A stretch of 52,186 nucleotides of DNA. Source: Nemertoderma westbladi (Eukaryota > Xenacoelomorpha > Nemertodermatida > Nemertodermatidae). Below, one piece after another: positions 32,455 to 42,463 of the stretch. Every line of letters starts with the position of its first letter. Position 1 is the first letter of the stretch. The DNA is taken from contig JAUCBJ010008521.1 in the NCBI GenBank assembly GCA_032718475.1, positions 1 through 52,186 of the forward strand. Reading direction: 5' to 3'. Position numbers and translations under genes: made by a program. Under the pieces are notes generated by a model that was given only the letters and a program-made list of their open reading frames with translations, had not been told where the DNA came from and ran no database searches.

Positions 32455-33435
32455 GTGAACCGCAGCACCCGACGATGGAGAATAGTAGGGGGATTACGAG
32501 TATCCCCAGCGGCGTGCGATCGAGCAGAGAGAGACAGGTTGACGTCGCGAGAGGGCGGGCGACGAGAGCGTCGAGCCCAATCAGAAGAGGGAAGAAGAAC
32601 AGTGGGGTTTAACCGGGAGGTCGACGAGAGATCTCAGGACCGGGGATACTGCACTACAGAGAGAAGAAGGGAAGAGAGTAGAAGAAGTGTCGTCGTGAAC
32701 GACAGGAGAGCGAGGACGGACAGCGAGCCGTCGGTAGTAGAGATGGAGACGGAGAGTCAGCGGGGTCGAACTTCGGGAGATTGCCGTCGTCCCGGAGAAA
32801 CGCGACCTGACGAGGCGTATCACGCGTCGAGAGAGGGGTACGGGATGTACCGGTACGAGGACGAGAGCAGTAGAGGGGGTCGAAGAGAAACTTCCCGACG
32901 GGATATACCTACCGATCGAGAATACGGTAGCCGCGGGGAGGATTATTCGAGAAGGTTAAACTTTGATCCCGAGCGACACATACAGACTGCAGGACATACT
33001 GTAGGCCTTACTGCACATACCATAGGCCATGCTGGGAGAGATAATGTAGGCGATAGGATAGCGCGAACGACGGGATTAAACCCGGAAGTCGCGGAGTACA
33101 TACCGGCAGGTAGGCCAGAAGTAGATAGGCCTATACCGGTACCAGCACAGCAGTATGACTACAGCATGCAAGGACATAACATATATCCAGGGGAGGGGAG
33201 AGTTATTGCGGATAGGTGCATGGGCCCCAATATATTAACATCAACCCCAGTACCAAACATACCGGTGGGGGGGGGGGGGCAGGGTGACATTCCCCCATCA
33301 CAATATCAACAATATACCCCAATAGGAAGAAGAATATCGAACCCCTTGGACGAGAATAGATCGTGCGATACCGAAATATGGAGGGGGCCGCTACCCCCGA
33401 TGATATATCCGACGCAAAGGAAAGCAGGCAGATAG
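32455..33435 (+). CDS. Arg/Glu/Tyr-rich ORF upstream of Gag
   Basis: 326 codons from a GTG; the true start is unclear because a 19-base G run at 32340-32358 and other G runs separate it from earlier frames. Composition is highly charged with RRE and RDR patches, then a Gly/Pro/Tyr-rich end. No domain recognised. It precedes Gag by about 50 bases in another frame. Confidence 0.4.
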   Translation: MNRSTRRWRIVGGLRVSPAACDRAERDRLTSREGGRRERRAQSEEGRRTVGFNREVDERSQDRGYCTTERRREESRRSVVVNDRRARTDSEPSVVEMETESQRGRTSGDCRRPGETRPDEAYHASREGYGMYRYEDESSRGGRRETSRRDIPTDREYGSRGEDYSRRLNFDPERHIQTAGHTVGLTAHTIGHAGRDNVGDRIARTTGLNPEVAEYIPAGRPEVDRPIPVPAQQYDYSMQGHNIYPGEGRVIADRCMGPNILTSTPVPNIPVGGGGQGDIPPSQYQQYTPIGRRISNPLDENRSCDTEIWRGPLPPMIYPTQRKAGR

Positions 33436-33487
33436 GACGAACGGACCGCACCCAACGGGAGAACCTATACAGCATCCATCGAACCCA

Positions 33488-35047
33488 TTGGAGGCGCAAG
33501 CGATGGGAATGGCTACATTAATCGATGCCTTAAAGACCAGGATCGAGTTACCACCCGTGGAACCATTCAAATTCGATGGAAGTAGGCCGGAAGAATACCT
33601 ACAGTTTCGGCGCATGTATAGTAATGAAATATTAACAAAGAATTTGACGCAGGCGGAGTGCCTAAAGTATCTGCAAGTATATACAGGGGGCCCAGCATAC
33701 GACATCGTGAGGCAATACCAGGGCATCGAGGGTGGCTTCACGACAGCATGGCGGGCATTAGACAGGGAGTACGGGCACCCGGCCAAGATCATCCGGCAGA
33801 CCCTGAGAGGTATAACATCGGGTGGCCTACAGGATAACCCCGTTAGCATAAAGACATTCGCTAACAAAGTCGAGAAGGCGCTAATCGTGCTAAAGACGCT
33901 GGACGCGCCATACGAACTCAACGCGTCTAACAACATCACTACGATAGCGCAGGCACTACCGATTTGGCTGCGCAATAAGTGGAGGAAAATCGCTTTCTCC
34001 ACTCGAGATAAGAAGGGTGCGGAACCGGGTTTAGAAGAGATGTCGAGCTTCTTAAACTATGAAGCTGAACTAATAACGGACCCAGTCTATAGCGAGGATA
34101 GCCTGGGAAAGGGACCAAAGACCGATTACCACAGGCCGAAACCAGAGCACAACGCGTCGAACGCATTGCCAAAGCTCAGACAGTCACTGCCGTACGCAGC
34201 AACGCAGGGGACTGCCAGTCCACAAGTAGCCGGGGGTAAGACCACATCATGGAGCGGACAGGGGAAAAATAACAACACAAATAAACATAACCCCAGCACG
34301 CCCAGTAGGCCGAACCCAAACAATAAGAATAGTAGGGACTTTGGTACAAACATAAGTGCGATATGCAACGCACTTTATAAGGACGGCTATAACCCAAAGA
34401 GCAAATGCCAACTACATACAAATGCACTTCATCAGACCATGAACTGCAGGTACTGGCAAGCGCTACCCAGGGAAGATCAGGTAGAATACGCGAGAAGAAA
34501 TGAAATCTGCTCGCGATGTGTGATGAGTGGACATAGAGCCAACCAATGCAAAGAAACGCCAATTAAGTTCGGTCAAAGTAAAGGTCAGACGATGGCAACG
34601 AGCACCGTAGGGGCAAAGAAGAGAGGAACGGTACTACTCGGGGTGGTACCGGTGCGAGTAATCGGGGAAGGCAATCGATCAGTGACCACACTAATGCTGG
34701 TCGACAGTGGAGCAGCCTTCACATTAGTTGAGGATTGGGTGGCCGAAGAGATAGGATTGAGAACGAGGCCAAGTAGAATGGTGGTAACAACCATCTCCAG
34801 CAAAGATGAGGTCCTGGAGATGAGGACCAGAAGGTGTGCGATAGCACCGGGATGCGACTATGGGGCGACCATCGACCCCATCCAGGTGATAGAGTCGATA
34901 AATATCAACGCCAGGCGGCCAACCAACATCGAGGTCGAACAATACAAATTCCTGGACAGTATCGACTTCTCAATCCCAGAGGTGGACGTTAGGAATGTAT
35001 CCATCCTAGTAGGAATGGACTGCCCGACGGCCCACGAGAGAATGTAA
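33488..35047 (+). CDS. BEL/Pao-type Gag and aspartic protease
   Basis: 519 codons from a TTG; the frame is open upstream for about 28 more codons, so the start is uncertain. Residues 20-200 match the BEL/Pao Gag pattern (PFKFDGSRPEEYLQFRRMY). A CCHC knuckle lies at C341-x2-C344-x4-H349-x4-C354. The protease has DSGA at 406-409 and the closing LVGMDCP at 507-513. The frame ends in TAA at 35045-35047, yet the same frame continues with AILTPLAWTLTGPI, which is the usual end of the BEL/Pao protease domain, so the stop is premature or read through. After that the homology ends and no polymerase follows. Confidence 0.82.
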   Translation: MEAQAMGMATLIDALKTRIELPPVEPFKFDGSRPEEYLQFRRMYSNEILTKNLTQAECLKYLQVYTGGPAYDIVRQYQGIEGGFTTAWRALDREYGHPAKIIRQTLRGITSGGLQDNPVSIKTFANKVEKALIVLKTLDAPYELNASNNITTIAQALPIWLRNKWRKIAFSTRDKKGAEPGLEEMSSFLNYEAELITDPVYSEDSLGKGPKTDYHRPKPEHNASNALPKLRQSLPYAATQGTASPQVAGGKTTSWSGQGKNNNTNKHNPSTPSRPNPNNKNSRDFGTNISAICNALYKDGYNPKSKCQLHTNALHQTMNCRYWQALPREDQVEYARRNEICSRCVMSGHRANQCKETPIKFGQSKGQTMATSTVGAKKRGTVLLGVVPVRVIGEGNRSVTTLMLVDSGAAFTLVEDWVAEEIGLRTRPSRMVVTTISSKDEVLEMRTRRCAIAPGCDYGATIDPIQVIESININARRPTNIEVEQYKFLDSIDFSIPEVDVRNVSILVGMDCPTAHERM

Positions 35048-37103
35048 ACGGTCTTCGGCGAAGACAAGCAGTGTGACCCGGTGGCAATTTTAACACCACT
35101 CGCGTGGACGCTAACCGGCCCAATCAGAACCAATATACCATTCAGTGTAACCGAGACTTCAGGATGCATGGTGCCAGGGACTGTTGAGGAGGTAGAGGAG
35201 AGGCCAGAGACGGGCGATAGGGAGAGACAGCTAGAAGTGGAAGCAACACCAAGAGAGTGGGGAGTGGGGAGAATGGCTTGGATGCAGAAGATTTAGAGAC
35301 AATGGGTTGGAACAAGGGTCCCAGCAGGTATCGGTATGGTGACGGAGAGGAGTGGATGGCGAGATGTCCGGAGGAGTGTCCGGAGGAGTGTCCGGAAGAG
35401 AAGCCGGTCCGGTTGAGAGGCATACCGAAGAGGGAGAGGCCGAGTAAGAAGACAAAATGGAAAGGGAGAAGATGTGAGATGATTAGGCCAGGGGCAGAGA
35501 AGCCCAAGAGTAAAGATAACAAAGGAGCCAGGAAAGTAGAAGAAGGCGTGTTGCATACGCACGCGGAACCAACAGAGTGCGAGGGGGCATTACATGGGCA
35601 GACATCGTGTATACCGAAGGACAAACGGGGGTCGTCGAGGCCTTTAATGCCAGCGCACATATAAAGGGGGAGGCCAGCAGAGGTGGCATCTAAGATTAAG
35701 GATGAAAACAGGGGCGGCATTATACCGCCGAGCGACAAATTGAAGGGTGGCACTTTGCCACCAAGGGACGACCACATTGGAGATCAGTAATACAGAGAGA
35801 AGGCAGCACTTTCCAAATTTAAGGACAGGAGAAAAGGGAAGGTCAATTCCAAGAGAGTTGGAATTGACAAGGAGAGCGGGGCGAAGAATCAGAGGTCCTA
35901 CAAGGGGGCAGTGAGAGAATTGCCTTCTGGAGGGAGCACCATAGTATTTAGTCGTCCAAGTTTTGGACTGAGGGGGGTGGGATTGAGGGCGAGACGCCCT
36001 TCCCACACATAAAATAAAAAAAAATAATAATAATAAATAAAGAAAGAAAGAGTAAGTAGGCAGATGGAAGTTAGTTAGTTAGTAGTTAGAAGGTACGTAG
36101 TACCATTAGGCAGATAGTAAGAGTTAGTAAGAGGGTATGTAGTACCGTTAGTTAGTTAGAGAGAGTTAGAGGTTAGTAAGAGGGTACGTAGTACCGTTAG
36201 TTAGTTAGAGTGAGTTAGAGGTTAGTAGTAAGAGGGTACGTAGTACCGTTAGTTATTTAGAGAGAGTTAGAGGTTAGTAAGAGGGTACGTAGTACCGTTA
36301 GTTAGTTAGAGAGAGTTAGAGGTTAGTAAGAGGGTACATAGTACCGTTAGTTAGTTAGAGAGAGTTAGAGGTTAGTAAGAGGGTACGTAGTACCGTTAGT
36401 TAGTTAGAGAGAGTTAGAGGTTAGTAAGAGGGTACGTAGTACCGGTTAGTAAGAGTTAGTGGAGTTAGAGGTTAGAGGGTACGTGGTACCGGCTAGTAGA
36501 AGTTAGTTAGAAGTTAGTAAGAGGGTACATAGTACCGGTTAGTAAGAGTTAGTGGAGTTAGGGGTTAGAGGGTACGTGGTACCGGCTAGTAGAAGTTAGT
36601 TAGAAGTTAGTAAGAGGGTACATATTACCGGTTAGCAAGAGTTAGTGGTAGAAGGGTATGTATGATGTAGATATTAGTTAGTAGTGAGCAGCAAGAGGGG
36701 GGCATATGAGTACAGCTGGATAAATCATGTAGGCCATGCAACGTATACTGTTGTACTGCACAAGCCCACAGAGTAGGCCAGAATGTGGATTATAAAGTAG
36801 AATAATCCATTAGCAGAAGTAGTAGCACAATAGTACGATTAAATTAAAATAAAATAGATAAGAAATTTCGAAATTAGACAAATTATGGTAACAGTAGGAA
36901 GAAAATTCTGGAACATAATTAAAGTAATGGACAAAATTACAATTTAGGGTACAATTTGGCAGTTTTAGAAATTAAGTAGTAAAAATTAGGCTATAACTCG
37001 GAGTTAAGTAAGAAATAGGCCATTGTCGAACTGTACAGACCATCCTAACCTTATCACTCATCTGTACTGCGCCTTGACAAGGCACCACCTTACAGGTGAG
37101 TGA
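35048..37103 (+). other. Low-complexity stretch where pol is expected
   Basis: 35048-36005 holds short charged ORFs (for example 35257-35664, rich in Glu, Lys and Pro, with a 12-bp repeat TGTCCGGAGGAG) and no polymerase motif. 36040-36660 is a minisatellite. 36700-37100 is AT-rich. A reverse transcriptase, RNase H and integrase would need about 3 kb here and are absent. Confidence 0.6.
36050..36650. repeat. About 50-bp minisatellite in the LTR element
   Basis: About eleven units built from GTTAGTTAGAGAGAGTTAGA and GGTTAGTAAGAGGGTACGTA, each with the near-palindrome GGTACGTAGTACC. Later units shift to GTTAGTGGAGTTAG. Confidence 0.85.
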
Positions 37104-38174
37104 GTGAGAGAGTTCGAAATGGCGGGGAAACTGATTATAAAGAGAAAGGCGAAGTTAGGAGGAAAGGAGATACTGGTGGATTTCACCGAGAGGCATCCGG
37201 AAGAGAAGACGAGGGGATACTACGAGCGGTTAGAGAGAGGTCACAAGGCACGAGTGCTACAGGACCATTTCAGGGAGGTGCACGAACAGCGGCTGGTCGG
37301 GACCTACGGGACGCCGTCGCTGGACAACATGATCTTCGAGCATTTCCACTACGTGGTGAAAGGAGACGAAGCGAAGTTCGGGATTCCGAAGTACGCAAGA
37401 GAGCCACCGAGAAAGGATTGGAAGAGGTTCGTAGAGTCCGTCAGCGGAGGAGGATACATGGTCCTAGACGATGAGGGGACCGTGGAGGACGAGGAGGGTT
37501 CGAGGAGAGGATCGGCGGGGTCGGCCAGAACCATACTCCTACATTTGGCCGCGCCAAATGGGGATATATTCCTATTCGATCTAGGGACGTATGGAAAGAA
37601 GGATGGGCCGAAGTTGAACCGGTTGCCGAAGGCGGTGCAAACCCTAGTGAGAGAGAAGTCGATGACGAAAGTGGGATCGGAGATTTGCGACGAGGCGGAG
37701 AGAATCATCGGTCCGGACACCCCTAACCTTCTGGATATGCAGACGGTCTACATGGCTATGACAGCACCAGACGGGTTGGGACTAGTGGAGAACACAGGCC
37801 ATTGCGAGGCGGTGGCGATGGGCCAGCTAATGGGGCTCGTGTGTCACAAACCGATGGATTGGGGTAAGTTCAGAGAGGAGTACGGAGCGGACTTGGCAAA
37901 CTCGCTGAAGTGGGGAGCGAGGCCAGGGAAACAAGAGGTGTATCAATTCCAGAGAGGAGCAATAAAGGTATATCAGAAGCGATATATCCTACAGGAGGAC
38001 TGGATAATGATGGGTTTGCTTAACCTATTCATGACCGTGGTTATCGAGAGGGAACCAACGGCATTCCTACTATCGGGATCACCCCTAAGCTACAGAAGAG
38101 CCTTCAAGATGGCTTTCGAGGGTCTGGTAGACCACCCGGGGCTGAAGGGCGAGTCGGTGTACTATAACAGCTGA
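37104..38174 (+). CDS. DEDD-type 3'-5' exonuclease-like protein
   Basis: 356 codons. The middle matches the RNase D/WRN exonuclease pattern: YMVLDDEGTVE at 118-128 (Exo I D-x-E), LLHLAAPNGDIFLFDL at 145-160, TKVGSEICDEAERI at 188-201 (Exo II Asp196), LLDMQ at 209-213, and Y294...D299 before a hydrophobic helix (Exo III). All four acidic positions can be placed. The ATG at 37104 is near the end of a spacer; a second ATG at 37119 is also possible. It lies downstream of the Gag-protease and just before the knuckle gene, and its C-terminal end is also kept in the truncated element at 4930. Likely a nuclease acting on element or host RNA or DNA; no biochemical role can be read. Confidence 0.65.
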   Translation: MREFEMAGKLIIKRKAKLGGKEILVDFTERHPEEKTRGYYERLERGHKARVLQDHFREVHEQRLVGTYGTPSLDNMIFEHFHYVVKGDEAKFGIPKYAREPPRKDWKRFVESVSGGGYMVLDDEGTVEDEEGSRRGSAGSARTILLHLAAPNGDIFLFDLGTYGKKDGPKLNRLPKAVQTLVREKSMTKVGSEICDEAERIIGPDTPNLLDMQTVYMAMTAPDGLGLVENTGHCEAVAMGQLMGLVCHKPMDWGKFREEYGADLANSLKWGARPGKQEVYQFQRGAIKVYQKRYILQEDWIMMGLLNLFMTVVIEREPTAFLLSGSPLSYRRAFKMAFEGLVDHPGLKGESVYYNS

Positions 38175-38251
38175 CATCTGGTAGACGGGGAGGTAGATAG
38201 CCATATCAGAGATGGGAGCAGCTAGAGGCGGATAGATGAGAGGCGAAGCGA

Positions 38252-39367
38252 TTGGAAGAAATCGCTAGACAGGAGAGGAGAGAAGCAGAAGAAAGGGAGG
38301 AAGAAGCTAGGGCACAGAGCTACGGCTTCGAGGAACAGGCGGCTTTAGACGAACTTCGTTGGACGTCATCAGGGAGTTCGGGGGAGTCTCTAGGGCGAGA
38401 GTTAGGGTGGACGGTGGGATCACCGAAACAGTCGACATCGGGATTGCAGACGACGCCCATACCAGCGGGTGCCGAGGGCGATTACCCGCTAAGGAGGCTA
38501 GGGGAGCTGGAAGGATGGAAAGTCACGGGCGAGAGCCAAGGCGGGAAGGGACACAGTGGGTCCACCGGGATACCGGGGTTGGAGCCACTCCCAGAGGAGG
38601 ATGAGGATGACGACGAGTTCGGAGAGATGCCGCCCATTGGGAGGATCGGCCACTCGGACACGGACTGGGTTGGCGGGAGGGTGGTGACGGCCAGTGGGGC
38701 AAGGGCCTTCTGGGATAGACCCGGCAAGCGGGCCTGGGTGCATGAGGAGCCGGCGATGGATTTCGCGGGGAGCACCATCAGGTTGGGCGAGCAACCGGGA
38801 ACGGCACCACGGGTAGTATTCGGGGAGATGATGCCCGGGAGGGGCGAGGAGATCGATGTGGACAGGGACGCTAACATCCGGAAGTTCGCTTACCAGCGAC
38901 TCCACAGACCGCGGAGATCGCTTGGGACGAAAGACGACGTGGGGCGGGAGACATTGGTGCTCGGCTGTGACTACCGTGGGAGACAGACCCACCAGGAAAG
39001 GAGCTGTTTGTACCGGTTCCAGAAAGGAACTAGTTGTCTCTACTGCCGCGAGTCGAGCCACAGGATGGGGGCGTGTCCATGGTTGCACAACCGGTGTTCG
39101 AAGTGCAACTTCTGGGGACACTACGGATGCCAGTGCGACTGGATGGACGACGAAGAGAAGTTTAGGATCCTCGAGGAGTGGGCCGACGTCGGGGCCATGA
39201 CTCGGCAATGTATGAAGGCCCAGGAGTTCCGGTGGGGCTTCTTTAACATCAATCAGGAGGCCCACATGGAGATTATCAAACAGAGACTTCCGTTTACCTA
39301 CCAGGAAGTAGCGATGGCAGCGTCGTATGCCGGGGTGATAAATACGCAGAGGTATTTGGACAGGTGA
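38252..39367 (+). CDS. Triple CCHC zinc-knuckle protein, exonuclease neighbour
   Basis: 371 codons. Acidic, Gly/Ser-rich N-terminal third; then knuckles at C239-...-H247-C252, C262-x2-C265-x4-H270-x4-C275 and C282-x2-C285-x4-H290-x4-C295; then a Trp/Phe-rich tail. Knuckle 1 has Arg242 where the relative at 5512-6480 has Cys, so it is broken here. The frame ends at a TGA (39365-39367) where the relative reads TGG; an added base follows, and the C-terminus continues in another frame (39364-39684). A TGA at about 38236 also separates a likely N-terminal extension. The gene lies last before the 3' LTR, the place of env in retroviruses, but nothing suggests an envelope protein. Confidence 0.68.
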   Translation: MEEIARQERREAEEREEEARAQSYGFEEQAALDELRWTSSGSSGESLGRELGWTVGSPKQSTSGLQTTPIPAGAEGDYPLRRLGELEGWKVTGESQGGKGHSGSTGIPGLEPLPEEDEDDDEFGEMPPIGRIGHSDTDWVGGRVVTASGARAFWDRPGKRAWVHEEPAMDFAGSTIRLGEQPGTAPRVVFGEMMPGRGEEIDVDRDANIRKFAYQRLHRPRRSLGTKDDVGRETLVLGCDYRGRQTHQERSCLYRFQKGTSCLYCRESSHRMGACPWLHNRCSKCNFWGHYGCQCDWMDDEEKFRILEEWADVGAMTRQCMKAQEFRWGFFNINQEAHMEIIKQRLPFTYQEVAMAASYAGVINTQRYLDR

Positions 39368-39684
39368 TGCCACAGAACAGAGGGGAGTTCAGAGATTTCT
39401 TGGCGGAGCATGTGCCGCGGGTGATGAAAGTGATCCTATGGGACGCCACCAGGGGGAGACAACAGGGCCACTCGGAGGGGCCACCCGCGATGCGATACCA
39501 GGAGCTAATAACACCAGCGCCCAAGGAGTTGACGACTGGAATTAGTAGAGAGGTGACGGCGAGGGTCAGGAGCCTGAAGGGAGACAAGACCAAAGGAGCG
39601 GCAGCGGCCAGGAAACGACCAAGGGAGGGGGACGACAGAGGGAAAGAGTTGAGATGGTTCCCAAAGTCGGGTGGAACGAACTAG
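39364..39684 (+). pseudogene. C-terminal end of the triple-knuckle gene
   Basis: 106 codons. Its NRGEFRDFLAEHVPRVMK stretch matches the continuous reading frame at 6196-6250 of the truncated copy, so it was once joined to 38252-39367. A basic Lys/Arg tail follows. Confidence 0.6.
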
Positions 39685-40365
39685 ACTTCGATGTGGCATG
39701 CCTGGAAGGCACCACGTGAGACGTGCGAACTCCTAAGTACAAATTCAAATAATTTAAATAATTGAAAAGTGCAATTAGTAGGTACGTACGTAATAATCAT
39801 CAGTTTAGCAAAATATAATCAAAGTAAGTACTATAGTCATACAACCTTTTTCCAATTAGCTACTGGGACTGGGGAACGATTGACTGTGACGAACGGGACG
39901 CTGGACGACTTCACACTTCTTGAGTGCGACGGCACAGGAGGGGGGTGAGGCTCGCCAGGAGTGAATGGTTGAGATAGGGGTCGAGTGATAACGCGAAGAG
40001 AGTGCGGGTGCAATTCAAGTGTGGGGGGGAGGAGTAAGAGGCAGAGTGAGGGACAAGGGGGTCCGAAGGTTAGAGCAAGAGTGAGGAGAAGTAGAGGAGA
40101 GTCAAGGTGAGAGTAGAGTGGAGTTAGAGTGGCGAAAGTGTTGGGGAAACAAAAATTGTGCGAGAGGAGCGCACGATCGGCCCGACACTGGACGCCAGGT
40201 AAACAGGGTAGCGATATCATACCCATAGGGAGCGGCCTGGAAAGCCGGCTCCGGAGAAAATAATTCCACCCCACACCCGATGGTAGATCGGGATCCAGCG
40301 GAATTGTAGCGCACTAGAGGTGGATGCTATCTTCTCACCGGGAAGATAGCATGGGGGGGGGGGAG
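39685..40365 (+). other. 3' untranslated part of the LTR element
   Basis: No ORF of note on the plus strand. It ends with ATCTTCTCACCGGGAAGATA, a 20-base inverted repeat able to form a hairpin, and then the G-rich polypurine tract at about 40351-40365. The same hairpin precedes the LTR of the truncated copy at about 6381. Confidence 0.6.
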
Positions 40366-40944
40366 TGTTAGCGTATTCAATTCCGCTAACCAGCCCACAC
40401 AAAGTTGGTTTTAAGCAATATTGGGAGCACGAGGTTGATCACCAATCAACCTCGTGTCACCCCAATAGACGGGGCGACAAACCCCAAAGGGAACACACAG
40501 CGGGGGTCAGAGGTTACACCTCCGGGAGGGAGAGAGTGATAGCAGCAGGGGGAAACACTCCCAGAGAGATGGGAGGGCGAGAAGTGAGTTATTAGCCAAT
40601 GGGGGGAAGGCATCCACTGAGTAATGTAATGCAGCCAACCAGTGCAATATATATTACCATTTGTTGTGCCAATTCATTCACTTGGTTAATCAGTTTTAGT
40701 TAGGGCAGAATGGGAACTCTTATTACCGTTCACTGCCGTCATCCATAATTCAGCTTTACTGGTACATTCACTCAGTTACAATTCTGCTTATACTTCACTT
40801 GTTAATTCTACATTTTATATATATCATTTTACAACAAAGTCGGAATAACTCTCAACAACCTAGAACTCTTTTCTTACACACACGGCGGGGAACGCGTAAA
40901 TCAGATAACCGGATAAACCGGGATCCTCGGTGGATCCCGTCACA
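40366..40944 (+). repeat. 3' LTR of RT-less element
   Basis: 579 bp, TGTTAGCGTATTC at the start and CCGTCACA at the end, followed by the duplicated target ATGTG. Confidence 0.92.
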
Positions 40945-41208
40945 ATGTGTGCGTTTCATGTGTATCATGTTTAATATTACGTTTCACACGGGAAAAAAAT
41001 GGTCACAATTACATGATTACCAGTTCGATCCCACCTGGACTTCATTACCAACTTTTCAAAGATTAGACCGGCAGCCAGACTAACCTCCGACAGAGAGACA
41101 CGAGGTTGAGATTATTCTTATTATTATTAAATAAAAATTTACACCACAACATACTGTAGAACAAAGATAATATAAGCTGACAAATTAATTTATTATGATG
41201 ATGTTGAT

Positions 41209-42344
41209 TGTAAAAGCTTTTGCGGACATAACAAGTCATTTTTACGCAATGCGCAGAATAGCCCTAAAATATCTCTATTTCTATCGAATAGCTCTAAAAT
41301 AGCCCTAAAATTATTCAACTACGCATCAGAAAGGAATTAGAACCAAGATGACGAAATCTGTAAGCTGATTCTTTGTGTACATGGAAGTTCTTTGTTCTGT
41401 CTTATTCAGCCAATCAGAGCAATTTTCACTTTACAGCTAACAGAAACCTATCTAAGAAACTCGCGCAATGCATTATGGTCTTTATTATTATTTTCTGAGA
41501 ATTAGAACCAACTCAGAATTCTGTGCTTCTGTACGGAAGTTTCAGACTTTGGCCCGGAAAAATCTGATGGCCTTGGTTATAAGAACGTACATCTATTAAC
41601 CCACTCATAACATTGCATTTCACTCATCGTCACTCATTTCATACACATACTGACTGTTCACCGCACTATTTTACTTCTGTTTTATAGTATTAATTGTTGT
41701 TATATTAATGGATGTTGATGTTATATTTGGAGAATACCGATAAATAATCATAAACCCCTCAATCTTCTTGATTGCTGAGGTAAGAGGAATAGAGTCTACC
41801 GGTAACAACTGCGACTTAAATTATAGTGGTTTTGTGTGAATTAAATGCTATTTCATAATCCCTACGTGTGTCAGTTGCAATCCTCCTTATATATGATCAA
41901 ATTCAGTGACGGTCGGCAAATTAGTGTGAAGTAGTGTAAAGTCGTGTGAAGTAGTGTGAAGGTTAATAAAGCATCTCCTAAAGAATGCGCTATTTACGAA
42001 ACTCTGTGGCCATCTAGTTGTGATTAGTATAAGTCATAATTTTGTTTTTATACTTAAAGCACCACGTCCTAAAGGAACTGTCACTATTTCCCCGAAAGTA
42101 AATATAGTTGTCAGAGATTATATAGTATCGATCAATCGAATAATACAGTAGGTCTGCACTGCAATACTTCCCAAGGAATCCAAATCCAGTCTCCCACACC
42201 GTGGGTCATACGCCGCGCATAGACTGGCTTCGGCAGATGTAACTTCAGTACACCAGGTAATTGGTAAGGGCTAAAGTCGATTTATAAACAAGAGGACAAC
42301 TAAAATTGGCAGGTTAAACTGCTAAAGGTCTAAAAGCGTGAACA
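41209..42344 (+). repeat. Solo LTR, family 1
   Basis: Starts TGTAAAAGCTTTTGCGG and ends AAAAGCGTGAACA, matching the ends at 2140-3369. No coding region is attached on either side. The flanks TTGAT (41204-41208) and TTAAT (42345-42349) could be a mutated 5-bp target duplication. It is the most diverged copy in the window. Confidence 0.65.
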
Positions 42345-42460
42345 TTAATAGATTTAGTTCTTTATTGCGCAGTAGGCAATAAATATACTTTGTCTAATGT
42401 TCTGGTAAGAACATTAATAGATTTTAAGTTTCTTTATTGCGCAGTAGGCAATAAAGTCGA
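42340..42460. repeat. Two direct copies of a 48-bp segment
   Basis: GAACATTAATAGATTT..AGT and CTTTATTGCGCAGTAGGCAA occur at 42340-42390 and 42408-42460. The first copy starts inside the end of the solo LTR. Confidence 0.7.
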
Positions 42461-42463
42461 ATG

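Larger units (their letters stand above)
29486..40944 (+). mobile_element. Complete RT-less BEL/Pao-derived LTR element
   Basis: LTRs at 29486-30062 and 40366-40944 are about 98 percent alike by eye and flanked by a 5-bp duplication ATGTG (29481-29485 and 40945-40949). A polypurine tract, CATGGGGGGGGGGGGAG, precedes the 3' LTR. The interior codes in order for a long basic and coiled-coil leader, a BEL/Pao-like Gag with one knuckle and an aspartic protease, a repeat-rich stretch, a DEDD exonuclease-like protein, and a triple-knuckle protein. No reverse transcriptase, RNase H or integrase motif was found in any frame listed, so mobilisation must be in trans. Confidence 0.88.

Noticed and set aside
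38498-39373. 291-codon minus-strand ORF
   Set aside because: Shadow of the plus-strand knuckle gene, whose codon pattern and relatives support the plus strand.
38252-39684. Envelope gene, suggested by position before the 3' LTR
   Set aside because: No signal peptide, transmembrane segment or cleavage site; the protein has zinc knuckles instead.
40799-41083. Possible exon downstream of the RT-less LTR element
   Set aside because: A 40-residue stretch after 40950 looks protein-like, but there is no splice evidence, relative or second exon to support it.
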